A stretch of 64,000 nucleotides of DNA from Saccharococcus thermophilus. Lineage in GTDB: Bacteria > Bacillota > Bacilli > Bacillales > Anoxybacillaceae. The translations under genes were made by a program, and so were the position numbers. The stretch spans positions 2,914,001-2,978,000 of the forward strand of contig NZ_JAASRS010000001.1 of the NCBI RefSeq assembly GCF_011761475.1. The letters are read 5' to 3'. Of this stretch, positions 54,405-63,941 are shown piece after piece. Under the pieces are notes generated by a model. The model had not been told where the DNA came from. It was given only the letters and a program-made list of their open reading frames with translations, and did not search any database. Numbering within the stretch: position 1 is the stretch's first letter; every line of letters starts with the position of its first letter.

Positions 54405-55250
54405 ATGAAAGAAACAAAAGCATGGTATATGAATGGATTTATCGGGATTGTATGCATCGCCATCCTTGCCGCCGTAGCGCTGCTAAGCGCATTGCACGAG
54501 CAAATCGTTATTGCCGCACTGTTCCTTGTCGTCGCAGCCGTTTTTGCTACCGGCATTACGATTGTGCAGCCGAACCAGGCAAAGGTAGTTATTTTCTTTG
54601 GACGCTATTTAGGGACGATTCGCGACAGCGGGCTATTTCTCACTGTCCCGCTCACCATCCGGCAAAACGTTTCCTTGCGCGTGCGCAACTTCACCAGCAG
54701 TAAATTAAAAGTGAACGATGTACAAGGAAACCCGATTGAAATTGCCGCCGTGATTGTATTCCGCGTCATTGATTCTGCTAAAGCCGTGTTTGATGTCGAT
54801 CGTTACGAAGAGTTTGTCGAAATTCAAAGTGAGGCGGCGATCCGCCATGTCGCGACGAAATATCCATACGATACGTTTGGCGATGAAGATGAAATTACGC
54901 TACGAGGAAACGCCGATGTCATTTCCAATGTGCTCGCTGCCGAGCTGCAGGAGCGGCTGCGCGTGGCGGGAGTCGAAGTGATGGAAGCACGCCTTACCCA
55001 TCTTGCCTACTCCCCGGAAATTGCTAGCGCCATGCTCCAGCGCCAACAAGCGGCCGCTATTTTAGCAGCGCGGAAAAAAATCGTCGAAGGTGCGGTCTCT
55101 ATGGCGCAAATGGCGATCGAGCAACTTGACAAAGAGGGAATTTTGGAGTTAGATGATGAACGAAAAGCCAATATGGTCAACAACTTAATGGTCGCTATTG
55201 TTTCCGAACGGGCGACCCAGCCGGTCATTAACACCGGCAGTCTATATTAA
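54405..55250 (+). CDS. SPFH/Band 7 domain membrane protein
   Basis: A 281-residue protein. Two close N-terminal hydrophobic helices (about 12-30 and 35-54) are followed by an SPFH domain: [26 protein letters not shown] begins it, and [21 protein letters not shown] is its C-terminal helix. SPFH proteins form rings that organise membrane microdomains or hold proteases. AAAGGAG precedes the ATG. A ribbon-helix-helix gene follows after 15 bp, and the upstream TGATATCA palindrome may be its operator. The specific role is unknown. Confidence 0.85.
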   Translation: MKETKAWYMNGFIGIVCIAILAAVALLSALHEQIVIAALFLVVAAVFATGITIVQPNQAKVVIFFGRYLGTIRDSGLFLTVPLTIRQNVSLRVRNFTSSKLKVNDVQGNPIEIAAVIVFRVIDSAKAVFDVDRYEEFVEIQSEAAIRHVATKYPYDTFGDEDEITLRGNADVISNVLAAELQERLRVAGVEVMEARLTHLAYSPEIASAMLQRQQAAAILAARKKIVEGAVSMAQMAIEQLDKEGILELDDERKANMVNNLMVAIVSERATQPVINTGSLY

Positions 55251-55265
55251 TGGTTGTGGAGTGCT

Positions 55266-55454
55266 ATGGCAAAAAAGAAAAATTTCCCTCTTCGCATGGA
55301 CCCGGCTTTGTATGAAGTCATCGAACAATGGGCGCAAGACGAGTTTCGCAGCGTCAACGCCCATATTGAATTTTTATTGCGCGAAGCCGCTAAACAAGCC
55401 GGACGGCTAAATAAGCGGAAAAGAAAAAATGATCCAGGTGTGGAAGGAAGCTAG
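55266..55454 (+). CDS. Small ribbon-helix-helix (Arc-like) DNA-binding protein
   Basis: A 62-residue protein, MAKKKNFPLRMDPALYEVIEQ and on, then WAQDEFRSVNAHIEFLLREA. A beta-strand (FPLRMD) and two helices form an Arc/MetJ-type fold; the C-terminus is basic. It lies 15 bp after the SPFH gene and ends at a terminator that overlaps its stop. It probably regulates its own operon or acts with the SPFH protein; the partner function is unknown. Confidence 0.78.
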   Translation: MAKKKNFPLRMDPALYEVIEQWAQDEFRSVNAHIEFLLREAAKQAGRLNKRKRKNDPGVEGS

Positions 55455-55490
55455 CGTTTCGGCATCTCGAACGCTAGCTTCTTTATTTTT
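55447..55490 (+). terminator. Terminator of the SPFH operon, overlapping the stop codon
   Basis: A 12-bp perfect stem GAAGCTAGCGTT / AACGCTAGCTTC, then TTTATTTTT. The stop TAG lies in the left arm. Confidence 0.87.
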
Positions 55491-55726
55491 CAGTCATGGC
55501 TATTTTCCAAAAGAATACAATGATAACAGAGCCTATTTCTCAGTGAAATGAAGAATAAAACAATTCCTGTCTTCTTAATGATCATATGCACAGCTAAAAT
55601 GCAATCTACTTATTCGTTCGCCCAAGATGCGAACGGATATCGTCATAAATGAAACACCCAACTTCATCACATATACGAACGAAGACTATCTACATGCCAT
55701 CAAGCAAAGCGAAAAGGGGGAATTGG

Positions 55727-58054
55727 ATGGCTATCGGTAAAAGCGTTATTCGCAAAGACGCATGGGACAAAGTGACCGGAAGAGCCAAATACACGAACGA
55801 TTTCAAAGAAAAAGGCATGCTCCATGCCAAACTCGTTACAAGTCCGTACGCCCATGCTCGCATTCGCGCGATCGATACCGAAAAAGCGCGCGCCTTTCCC
55901 GGCGTGCGCGCGATCATCACCGGCGAAGGGCTGCCGCTGACAGGAGAAGACTTGCGCGACCGTCCTCCTATCGCCTTTGATAAAGTGCGCTATCATGGCG
56001 AAGTCGTTGCCGTCGTCGTCGCCGATACAATTGTACAGGCAGAAAAAGCGGCCAACCTTGTTCATGTCGTCTATGAGCCTCTCCCTGCCATCGGCAAGCC
56101 AAGCGAAGCGCTAAAAGAAGGAGCTCCCCTTATCCATGAACAGCTAGGAAGCTACCAAAAGAACGAACATACCTATCCCGAACCGAATACAAACATCGCT
56201 CATCGCACCAAAATCCGCAAAGGCAATATAGAACAAGGCTGGGCGGAAAGCGACGTCGTTGTAGAAACAAGCGTGGCCTTTTCTCCTTCTGACCACGTGG
56301 CAATAGAAACGAGATGTGCTACTGCAGAAATTCTCCCCGATGGCAACATTATCATTTCCGCTTCCTCCCAGTCGCCATTTATGATTAAAAAGCTCATTCA
56401 TTCCTACTTTGGCGAAGATGTCGGCAACATTATCGTCCACACTCCGCTTGTCGGCGGAGCGTATGGCGGAAAAACGCCTGTGCAGCTGGAACTTCTCGCC
56501 TATCTGGCATCAAAAGCGGTGGGGGGAAGAAAGGTCAGCATCTGGAATACAAGGGAAGAAGATATGATCACCTCCCCAGTCCATATCGGCCTAGAAGCCA
56601 CCGTCAAGCTCGGCGCCACAAAAGACGGCTATATCAAAGCGGCGGAAATTCTGTTTTTATTTGATGGCGGCGCCTATTCTGATAAAGCGATCGATGTCAG
56701 CCGCGCCGCTGCCGTTGACTGCACCGGACCGTATCATATCGAAAACGTCTGGTGTGATTCGTTATGCGTCTATACAAATCATCCGTATGCCACCCCATTT
56801 CGCGGCTTTGGCCATAGCGAACAAGCTTTTGCTATCGAACGGGCCATTGACTTGCTTGCCGAAAAGTTAGGCATGGACAAATGGGAATTGCGGCGGAAAA
56901 ACGCGATTCGCCTTGGCCATACTACCCCGACGCAAGTGCCGTTAAACCGCAGCAACATCGGCGATTTGCCAGCCTGCCTCGATCGTTTGCGCGAGCTAAT
57001 GGAATGGGACGAATGGCAGCGCATCGAAATCGATGCTTATACCGTGCGGGTGAAAGGCATCAGCTGCGCGTGGAAAACGTCCACGATTGACCCCAATGCC
57101 AGTTCCGGTGTCATTTTGACATTTAATCCCGACGGAAGCGTCAATGTCATCTCTGGCGTCGTTGAAATCGGAACCGGAACGAAAACGATCCTCGCCCAAA
57201 TCGTTGCCGAGAAATTAAAAATGGACGTCAACGATGTCCACGTCAAAATGGACATCGATACGCAAACGACCCCTGAACATTGGAAAACGGTCGCAAGCCG
57301 GGGAACCTTTATGGCGGGAAGGGCGGCGCTCGAAGCGGCGGACGATGCCATCCGCCAGCTAAAAGCGATCGCGTCTTGCGTGCTCCGCGCATCGGTGGAA
57401 GATTTAGAAGTTGGCTACGGAAAAGTATTTTTGCGCGATGACCCTAGCATCTATATTCCGGTTAAAGACATCGCCTACGGCTACAAATATCCAAACGGCA
57501 ATGCGATCGGCGGGCAAATTATCGGACGGGGAAACTATATTTTGCGCCACTTGACCCCGCTCAACAAAGAAACGGGCGCGGGCAAACCGGGACCGGAATG
57601 GACGGTCGGCGCGGAAGGAGTGGAAATTGAATTCAACCGCCGCGACTATACGTATAAAATCCTCAAAGCGTTTGCCGTCATTGATATCGGCAAAGTGCTC
57701 AACCCGAAAGCCGCACTTGGGCAGGCGATGGGGGCAATGAGCATGGGACTGAGTTTTGCGAGCCGCGAAACGTTTTTATTTGACCGCTACGAACGTGTGC
57801 TAAATCCGCAATTGCGCACTTATCGACCCATTCGCTTCGGCGAACACCCGGAATATATTGTGGAGTTTATCGAAACACCGCAAATCGATGCGCCATACGG
57901 GGCCCGCGGCGCCGGCGAACACGGGCTGATCGGCATGCCGGCCGCATTGGCAAACGCTTTGTCGCTCGCCGCCGAAGTGCCGCTCAATGAACTGCCGCTG
58001 ATCCCTGAGCTGATTTGGCGGAAAAAGAAAGGTGACGTTCATGGCTCCATTTGA
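55727..58054 (+). CDS. Xanthine-dehydrogenase-family molybdenum-binding subunit
   Basis: A 775-residue large subunit of a molybdenum hydroxylase. It begins with GKSVIRKDAWDKVTGRAKYT and contains QSPFMIKKLI-type and VGGAYGGKTPVQLELLA cofactor segments. PFRGFGHSEQAFAIERAID follows, and the catalytic glutamate is in GARGAGEHGLIGMPAA near the C-terminus. The CO-dehydrogenase active-site loop (AYRCSFR) is absent, so it is not a CO oxidase. GGGGGAATTGG precedes the ATG. The substrate (purine, nicotinate or other heterocycle) cannot be read. It overlaps the next subunit gene by 14 bp. Confidence 0.9.
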   Translation: MAIGKSVIRKDAWDKVTGRAKYTNDFKEKGMLHAKLVTSPYAHARIRAIDTEKARAFPGVRAIITGEGLPLTGEDLRDRPPIAFDKVRYHGEVVAVVVADTIVQAEKAANLVHVVYEPLPAIGKPSEALKEGAPLIHEQLGSYQKNEHTYPEPNTNIAHRTKIRKGNIEQGWAESDVVVETSVAFSPSDHVAIETRCATAEILPDGNIIISASSQSPFMIKKLIHSYFGEDVGNIIVHTPLVGGAYGGKTPVQLELLAYLASKAVGGRKVSIWNTREEDMITSPVHIGLEATVKLGATKDGYIKAAEILFLFDGGAYSDKAIDVSRAAAVDCTGPYHIENVWCDSLCVYTNHPYATPFRGFGHSEQAFAIERAIDLLAEKLGMDKWELRRKNAIRLGHTTPTQVPLNRSNIGDLPACLDRLRELMEWDEWQRIEIDAYTVRVKGISCAWKTSTIDPNASSGVILTFNPDGSVNVISGVVEIGTGTKTILAQIVAEKLKMDVNDVHVKMDIDTQTTPEHWKTVASRGTFMAGRAALEAADDAIRQLKAIASCVLRASVEDLEVGYGKVFLRDDPSIYIPVKDIAYGYKYPNGNAIGGQIIGRGNYILRHLTPLNKETGAGKPGPEWTVGAEGVEIEFNRRDYTYKILKAFAVIDIGKVLNPKAALGQAMGAMSMGLSFASRETFLFDRYERVLNPQLRTYRPIRFGEHPEYIVEFIETPQIDAPYGARGAGEHGLIGMPAALANALSLAAEVPLNELPLIPELIWRKKKGDVHGSI

Positions 58055-58874
58055 GATTACTTATCATCGCCCTCGCTCCATTGAAGAAGCGGTGCGGCTG
58101 TTTGACACCTTGCAGCAGCAAGGCAAAAAGCCGCTGTATTACGGCGGGGGAACAGAAATTATTACGCTCTCCCGCCTCCATCTTGTCACCACTGATGCGG
58201 TCATTGATATTAAACATATTCCTGAATGCCGCGCACTGGAAGCAACCGAGCACGAACTTGTGCTCGGGGCGGCATTGTCGCTAACCACATTAGAAGAGGC
58301 CAATCCATTTCCACTCTTGACGAAAGCGGCGAGCGAAGTCGCCGACCGGACGGCACGCAACCAAATCACCCTCGGCGGCAACATTTGCGGGCAAATTTTT
58401 TACCGCGAAACGGTATTGCCGCTTCTGCTTGCTGACAGTCAAGCAGTCATTGCCGGAAAAGACGGCGTAAAACAGTGCAGCATTCACGATGTCTTTCAGC
58501 AGCACATTCAGTTAAAACCCGGACAATTTCTCGTACAATGGAAAGTGGACCGTTCCTTCGCATCACTGCCCTATTTCCATCGCAAGCGCCGCAAGCAAGG
58601 CGAAGTCGGATACCCGCTTGTCACCGCCGCCGCCATCAAAAAAGACGGGCAAATCTGCGTGGCACTCAGCGGCGTGTGCCCGTTTCCGTTCCGTTCCAAA
58701 GAGGTGGAAGAGCGGTTAAACGCGCGCCATCTCTCCGTGCATGACCGCATCGAGGGAGCGATCGAAGCACTTCCGCGTCCCATTCTAGACGATATTGAAG
58801 GATCGGCAGCGTACCGTCTGTTTGTGCTCAAACAAATGCTTTTCGATATGATCGACGAGCTGGGAGGGGAGTAA
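58041..58874 (+). CDS. Xanthine-dehydrogenase-family FAD-binding subunit
   Basis: A 277-residue medium subunit. YYGGGTEII near residue 35 and NQITLGGNICGQIFYRETVLPLLL near 105-128 are the FAD-binding motifs of the CoxM/PucC family. AGGTG lies 6 bases before the ATG inside the preceding gene. It passes electrons from the Fe-S subunit to the acceptor. It is followed 3 bp later by the [2Fe-2S] subunit gene. Confidence 0.9.
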   Translation: MAPFEITYHRPRSIEEAVRLFDTLQQQGKKPLYYGGGTEIITLSRLHLVTTDAVIDIKHIPECRALEATEHELVLGAALSLTTLEEANPFPLLTKAASEVADRTARNQITLGGNICGQIFYRETVLPLLLADSQAVIAGKDGVKQCSIHDVFQQHIQLKPGQFLVQWKVDRSFASLPYFHRKRRKQGEVGYPLVTAAAIKKDGQICVALSGVCPFPFRSKEVEERLNARHLSVHDRIEGAIEALPRPILDDIEGSAAYRLFVLKQMLFDMIDELGGE

Positions 58875-58877
58875 ATC

Positions 58878-59354
58878 ATGGAGGCCTCAACCAAATGTGA
58901 AATGAAATTGCTAGTAAACGGGGAAACGAGGTCCGTCATCGCCCGCCAAGGCGATACATTGCTATTTGTTCTCCGTAACGAACTCGGCCTCACCGGGGCA
59001 AAGCCTGGCTGCTTAAACGGCGATTGCGGCGCCTGCACCGTATTGGTCGACGGAACGCCAATCAAATCGTGCATGATGCTTGCCATCGAAACGGTTGGAA
59101 AAGAGATTACTACGATCGAAGGGCTTCATAACACCCCAATTCAGCGGGCGTTTGTCGAACATTTTGCCTTCCAATGCGGCTACTGTACTCCCGGCTTTAT
59201 TATGAATGCCCATGCCTTGACGGAAACAAAACCCGACGCCGATGACGCCACCATTCAAGAATGGCTCGAATCAAATATTTGCCGCTGCACCAGTTATCAG
59301 GAAATCGAAGCGGCGGTGAAGGAGGTGTTAAAGCAAAACCGGACAACCGAATAG
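58878..59354 (+). CDS. Xanthine-dehydrogenase-family [2Fe-2S] subunit
   Basis: A 158-residue small subunit. The plant-type ferredoxin cluster ligands are in GCLNGDCGACTVLVDG (residues about 44-59, with a fourth Cys in SCMM), and the second cluster in FQCGYCTPG and NICRCTSY. It completes the large-medium-small operon, which ends at a strong terminator. No molybdenum-cofactor maturation gene is in the window. Confidence 0.92.
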   Translation: MEASTKCEMKLLVNGETRSVIARQGDTLLFVLRNELGLTGAKPGCLNGDCGACTVLVDGTPIKSCMMLAIETVGKEITTIEGLHNTPIQRAFVEHFAFQCGYCTPGFIMNAHALTETKPDADDATIQEWLESNICRCTSYQEIEAAVKEVLKQNRTTE

Positions 59355-59369
59355 TTTTTTCTAGCCTCG

Positions 59370-59414
59370 AAAAGCGACTTTCCCTTTATCGTTGGAAGGG
59401 ACAGTCGCTTTTTT
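59370..59414 (+). terminator. Terminator of the molybdenum hydroxylase operon
   Basis: Stem AAAAGCGACTTTCCCTT / AAGGGACAGTCGCTTTT with one mismatch or bulge, ending in six T. Confidence 0.85.
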
Positions 59415-59482
59415 ACGTCCATTGCAATATCGTTGTTCTTTGTCTTCTTGACTATATTTTTCCAAATACATCCTATTGCTTA

Positions 59483-59517
59483 TTGACAAAATCTAACGTT
59501 AACGTTAATGTTATATT
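59483..59517 (+). promoter_or_regulatory. MerR-type operator and promoter of the regulator-exporter operon
   Basis: TTGACA (59483-59488) and TATATT (59512-59517) bracket TAACGTTAACGTTA (59494-59507), a perfect 14-bp palindrome followed by TAATGTTA, so the 6-bp unit TAACGT recurs three times. The 23-bp spacing exceeds the 19-20 bp usual for MerR promoters, so the true -10 may differ. Confidence 0.6.
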
Positions 59518-59567
59518 TACGGTAGCAACCTTTATTACCATAAATAAGTAAAGTGAGAGGACCAAGG

Positions 59568-59999
59568 ATGAAGCGATTCAAAATTGACGACGTCGCCAAA
59601 GAAACAGGATTAACAAAGCGGGCGATCCGCTACTATGAAGAAATCGGCTTAATTAAACCTCCTGAACGCAGCGAGAAAGGAACGCGCCTGTATACAGAAG
59701 AAGATATTGAGCAATTAAAAAGAGTGATTGCGGCCCGTGAAGTATTAGGGTTTTCCCTGCAAGAGCTGCAGCATTTTTTAACGCTGAAAGAAAAGATCGA
59801 ATCCCATCGTTTTGAATACCGCAACGCTAGCGAACAGGAGGAAAAAAGGCAAGAGCTCGAACATGTTGCTGCCAACCTTCGCAAGCAAATCGATATGCTT
59901 GAAGAGAAAATGAAAAAAATGACCCAGTTCAAAAAAGAGCTGGAACAAATGGAACAACGAATTCAAGCGATTTTAAACGAAGAAAGGAGAGGATCATAA
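59568..59999 (+). CDS. MerR-family regulator (YfmP-like)
   Basis: A 143-residue MerR protein. The winged helix (KIDDVAKETGLTKRAIRYYEEIGLI, then KGTRLYTEEDIEQLKRV) is followed by a long coiled coil (about 80-140). No cysteine metal site is seen in the C-terminal part, so it may sense an organic compound. The start MKRFKIDD fits the family; GAGAGG lies 7 bases upstream. Its TAA overlaps the MFS start by one base. The pair resembles B. subtilis yfmP-yfmO. It probably controls its own operon. Confidence 0.82.
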   Translation: MKRFKIDDVAKETGLTKRAIRYYEEIGLIKPPERSEKGTRLYTEEDIEQLKRVIAAREVLGFSLQELQHFLTLKEKIESHRFEYRNASEQEEKRQELEHVAANLRKQIDMLEEKMKKMTQFKKELEQMEQRIQAILNEERRGS

Positions 60000-61156
60000 T
60001 GGAGGAAGGAAGACAGACACGGGCACGATGGATTACCGTATTTGCGACATTTTTAGCGTTTATGGGAATCGGGATTGTCGACCCGATTTTGCCGGTGATT
60101 GCCGAAAGCATCGGAGCGACTCATTGGCAAGTGGAAATGCTGTTTACTGCATACATTTTTACGATGGCAATCATGATGATTCCATCTGGAATGATGGTTA
60201 GCCGTATAGGAGACAAACGGATGATGGCAATCGGGCTTAGTATCGTTACCGTTGTTTCCTTATTGTGCGGCTTATCCAATACGATTCCGCAATTATCCAT
60301 TTTCCGGGCTGGATGGGGGCTTGGCAACTCGATGTTTTTTGCTACCGCGATGACGTTATTAATTGCGTTAACGCCACAAGCAAACACTGCCGTAGGCCTT
60401 TACGAAGCAGCCATCGGCCTTGGGATGGCAGGCGGCCCGCTTGTCGGCGGTCTTCTCGGTCAGCACTCATGGCGATACCCATTTATTGGAACGAGCATTT
60501 TCATTTTTATCGCACTTCTTCTTGTCGTCTTTTTTGTCTATGATCCGAATAAAGGAAAGCCGAGAAAAGTAGTCGGCATGAAAGAAATGCGGCATTTATT
60601 AACATTCCCGCCTTTTTTGAAAGGCGCAATCGGCGCAATGCTGTATTACTATGGTTTTTTCGTCGTGCTTGCGTATTCGCCGTTAATCATCGGGCTTTCA
60701 GCGATTCAAATCGGCTTTGTCTTTTTCGGCTGGGGGCTTTGCCTTGCCTATGGTTCTGCGATTCTTGCACATCGTTTAGAAGAAAAGTATACACCAAAGC
60801 AAATTTTGCCTTATAGTTTATTGCTGTTCGCTGTATTTTTGCTTCTGCTATTTATAACGCAAAGCACCTGGTTGATGATCGTTCTTATTATTTTATCTGG
60901 CCTTGTTTCTGGTTTAAATAACGCCTTGTTCACCAGCTATGTCATGGACGTTTCTCCGTACGAACGTGGAATGACGTCTGGAATGTACAACTTCGTCCGC
61001 TGGATGGGCGCTGCGATTGCCCCTGTGCTATCGGGGGTGATCGGCCACTCCATTTCCGCCAAAGCGCCATTTATGGTGGCGATGGTGCTAGCGTTAATTG
61101 CCTTTGCCTTTCTCAGCTTGCGTAAACAACAACCGTCCGTTACCCAAACAAATTAA
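59999..61156 (+). CDS. MFS exporter (YfmO-like)
   Basis: A 385-residue major facilitator with 12 hydrophobic helices. GIGIVDPILPVIAESIGA at the first helix, SRIGDKRMMAIG as motif A loop, and GLGMAGGPLVGGLLG as motif C (typical of exporters) are visible. It is translationally coupled to the MerR gene and probably exports a toxic compound recognised by it. The compound is unknown. Confidence 0.85.
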   Translation: MEEGRQTRARWITVFATFLAFMGIGIVDPILPVIAESIGATHWQVEMLFTAYIFTMAIMMIPSGMMVSRIGDKRMMAIGLSIVTVVSLLCGLSNTIPQLSIFRAGWGLGNSMFFATAMTLLIALTPQANTAVGLYEAAIGLGMAGGPLVGGLLGQHSWRYPFIGTSIFIFIALLLVVFFVYDPNKGKPRKVVGMKEMRHLLTFPPFLKGAIGAMLYYYGFFVVLAYSPLIIGLSAIQIGFVFFGWGLCLAYGSAILAHRLEEKYTPKQILPYSLLLFAVFLLLLFITQSTWLMIVLIILSGLVSGLNNALFTSYVMDVSPYERGMTSGMYNFVRWMGAAIAPVLSGVIGHSISAKAPFMVAMVLALIAFAFLSLRKQQPSVTQTN

Positions 61157-61158
61157 GA

Positions 61159-61193
61159 CTGATTTTAGGTGGAAACTTTCCACCTAAAATCAG
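61159..61193. terminator. Palindrome between convergent MFS and lysine dehydrogenase genes
   Basis: A perfect 17-bp stem CTGATTTTAGGTGGAAA / TTTCCACCTAAAATCAG around one base. Strong hairpin without a clear U-run; probably a two-way terminator. Confidence 0.7.
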
Positions 61194-61201
61194 CCTTCTG
61201 T

Positions 61202-62359
61202 TCATTCTTTTACATATTGTTTTTCTTTAATCACTACTCCTCGCTTTTCCATTTCCTTGATGTAAATGTCTCCTGGAACGATTTGCTCCGGCGGATAAAC
61301 TCCACGTTTTTGAATGACTCCTCTCCCGATCATTTGCGCGACGACCGAAATCGTATTGGCGGTGGTCCGCGCCATCGCTGTTACGTTGTTTTTACGGTCT
61401 TTAAACGTTGCCGTTTCATATTCCAAAACCGTTTCTTTGCCGTTTTTGACTCCACCAACAATGACCCGCAATAGCACGACATCCTCTTTATCTTTTAAAT
61501 CCAAGAGCGGCGATAAAACCGCTAAAAGCACGTCGCGCGGCTTCACTTTTTGTCCTTTTACTTCCACCTCGTAATCGTTTCTTGTCAAATTCAAATCGAC
61601 GAGCAGTTTAAATTTTTCCGCGTGCCCAGGGTAGCGGATCGTTTTATATTCCAGGCATTCCAATTGCGGATAAGAGTGGGACAAGGTGGACGTTCCTCCT
61701 GATGTATGAAACGCCTCCAACGGGCCAAATTGATCAAAATAAATCGTTTCTACTTCCGATAACGACGCGACTTCTTGCTTTTTCCCATCGCGAATAATGA
61801 GAGACGGATCGGTATAATGATCAAGCAGCCCCTCTAGCGAAAATACATGGTTGTATTCGAGTGGCGGTTCCGGGCGTACAGGAATTCCGCCGACATATAG
61901 TTTGATCGATTTTAACTCATCTAATTTGCTCGCTCCGTACCCTGACAAAATATTGATCATTCCCGGTGCGACTCCTAAATCCGGAATGATCGTAACACCG
62001 GCTTGTTTGGCGTTTTCATTTAATTGTAATACCCTGTCGGTAATATGATCGATATGCCCCCCTAAATCAACGGAATGCACACCGACTTCGATCGCCGTTT
62101 TCGCTACGATTTCATTAAAACGATAAAATAACGCGTTAACGACCACATCATGCTCGCGCATCAGCGCGGCCAACTCTTTTTCATTCGCCGCATCCACTTG
62201 CTTTGCTTCTATTTTGCTAGAATACAATTGTTGACAAGCTTTCTCCGCCTTTTTGCGATCGACATCGGCTAAAGTGACGGCGGAAACCGCCTCGCTTTGC
62301 ACTAAATCGCGCGCCGCCTCTTTTCCCATCAGTCCAGCTCCAAGCACCAACGCTTTCAT
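61202..62359 (-). CDS. L-lysine 6-dehydrogenase (saccharopine dehydrogenase family)
   Basis: A 385-residue NAD-dependent enzyme. The N-terminal Rossmann motif is [34 protein letters not shown] and [20 protein letters not shown] lie in the middle. It reads like the LysDH known from Geobacillus stearothermophilus, which deaminates L-lysine at the 6-amino group to 2-aminoadipate 6-semialdehyde. It is 26 bp downstream of an aldehyde dehydrogenase gene that would take the next step. A saccharopine reductase role is less likely given this context. Confidence 0.82.
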   Translation of the reverse strand: MKALVLGAGLMGKEAARDLVQSEAVSAVTLADVDRKKAEKACQQLYSSKIEAKQVDAANEKELAALMREHDVVVNALFYRFNEIVAKTAIEVGVHSVDLGGHIDHITDRVLQLNENAKQAGVTIIPDLGVAPGMINILSGYGASKLDELKSIKLYVGGIPVRPEPPLEYNHVFSLEGLLDHYTDPSLIIRDGKKQEVASLSEVETIYFDQFGPLEAFHTSGGTSTLSHSYPQLECLEYKTIRYPGHAEKFKLLVDLNLTRNDYEVEVKGQKVKPRDVLLAVLSPLLDLKDKEDVVLLRVIVGGVKNGKETVLEYETATFKDRKNNVTAMARTTANTISVVAQMIGRGVIQKRGVYPPEQIVPGDIYIKEMEKRGVVIKEKQYVKE

Positions 62360-62385
62360 CGTATCTCCCTCCTTGTTCTTTTATG

Positions 62386-63867
62386 TTATTCCTCGACATC
62401 GATTTGCGCCCGTTGCAATTTGCCGCTGAAATCAATATAAACGCTTCTCCATTCGGTAAACACATCGAGCGCCGCGACGCCAGAGTCGCGATGGCCGTTC
62501 CCCGTTCCTTTTGTGCCGCCAAACGGCAGATGAATTTCCGCCCCGGTCGTGCCGGCATTGACATAGACAATGCCCGTATCTAAATCGCGCATCGCTTGAA
62601 ACACTTTGTTCACGTCTCTTGTAAAAATAGAACTAGATAATCCATAATCGACGCTGTTGTTGACAGCGATTGCTTCTTCTAAACTGCTTACCGAAATAAT
62701 CGAAACAACCGGACCGAAAATTTCTTCCCGCGCAATGCGCATCGTTGGCTGGACATCCGTAAAGAGAGTCGGAGCATAATAATAGCCTTTTTGATGCTCT
62801 CCATCCCGCAAAATATAACCCCCGGTTAATAGCTTTGCACCTTCTTCCTTGCCGATTCGCACATAACGGTCAATTTTTTGCAACGCTTCTTCATTAATGA
62901 CCGGTCCGACTTTGACGTTTTCGTCCAATCCGTTTCCAATCGTTAATGTCTTCATTGCTTCTAGCAATCTATTTTCTAATTCTTCCTTCACCTTTTCATG
63001 AACAATGACGCGGCTGCATGCCGTACATCTTTGTCCTGACGTACCAAACGCGCTCCACAAAATGCCTTCTACCGCTAACGATAAATCGGCGTCATCCATG
63101 ACAATGACCGCATTTTTTCCGCCCATTTCTAGCGACACTTTTTTCAAGTGGCGTCCGCATTTTTCGGCAATCATTCGCCCGACTTCGTTTGACCCGGTAA
63201 AGGAAATAACTTGCACGTCTGGATGCTCTACCAACGCATTTCCTGTCGTTGGGCCATCGCCGTGAACGACGTTGAACACCCCTTTTGGCAATCCTGCTTC
63301 TTCGAATATTTTGGCCAGCTCCTGTGCCATAAATGGTGTTTCTAACGCCGGCTTCCATACAACCGCATTGCCGGCAACAATGGCCGGGAACGATTTCCAT
63401 GTCGCAATCGCAATCGGAAAATTCCATGGAGTGATGATGCCAACAACTCCAACTGGCACGCGAACGCTCATCGCAAATTTATCTTTTAATTCCGAAGGAG
63501 TCGTGTCGCCAAATAACCGTCTTCCTTCTCCGGCCATATAAAACGCCATGTCAATTCCTTCTTGCACTTCCCCGCGTGCTTCCTCGATCACTTTTCCCAT
63601 TTCTTTGGTTAACAGCCTAGCGAGCTGTTCTTTTCTTTCTTTTAATAAATAGCCGACTTTATATAACACTTCCGCCCGCTTTGGCGCTGGTACAAGCGCC
63701 CACCGTTTTTGCGCGGCCTTCGCCGCTTTTACCGCTTCATCAACATCCGCTTCGATCGAAACCGTCACTTCTCCAATCGCTTCTCCGTTTGCCGGATTAA
63801 TCACCGGAGCAAATTGCTTGCTAATCGATGCTTTCCATTCCCCATTAATAAAATTCAATGCTTTCAC
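62386..63867 (-). CDS. Aldehyde dehydrogenase, probably 2-aminoadipate-semialdehyde dehydrogenase
   Basis: A 493-residue NAD(P) aldehyde dehydrogenase. TPWNFPIAIATWKSFPAIVAGN is the conserved Asn region, SLEMGGKNAVIV holds the general-base glutamate, and FGTSGQRCTACSR the catalytic cysteine. REEIFGPVVSI is also present. The GTG start at 63867 has AAGGAGG 10 bases upstream. It forms a unit with the lysine dehydrogenase, so its likely job is oxidation of 2-aminoadipate semialdehyde to 2-aminoadipate; the substrate is inferred from that neighbour. Confidence 0.85.
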   Translation of the reverse strand: MKALNFINGEWKASISKQFAPVINPANGEAIGEVTVSIEADVDEAVKAAKAAQKRWALVPAPKRAEVLYKVGYLLKERKEQLARLLTKEMGKVIEEARGEVQEGIDMAFYMAGEGRRLFGDTTPSELKDKFAMSVRVPVGVVGIITPWNFPIAIATWKSFPAIVAGNAVVWKPALETPFMAQELAKIFEEAGLPKGVFNVVHGDGPTTGNALVEHPDVQVISFTGSNEVGRMIAEKCGRHLKKVSLEMGGKNAVIVMDDADLSLAVEGILWSAFGTSGQRCTACSRVIVHEKVKEELENRLLEAMKTLTIGNGLDENVKVGPVINEEALQKIDRYVRIGKEEGAKLLTGGYILRDGEHQKGYYYAPTLFTDVQPTMRIAREEIFGPVVSIISVSSLEEAIAVNNSVDYGLSSSIFTRDVNKVFQAMRDLDTGIVYVNAGTTGAEIHLPFGGTKGTGNGHRDSGVAALDVFTEWRSVYIDFSGKLQRAQIDVEE

Positions 63868-63941
63868 AATCCAGCTTCCTCCTTGTCATTTGTTTTCTAT
63901 AAAAAATTTATGCATCTACTATCATGGCTATTATGCAAATG

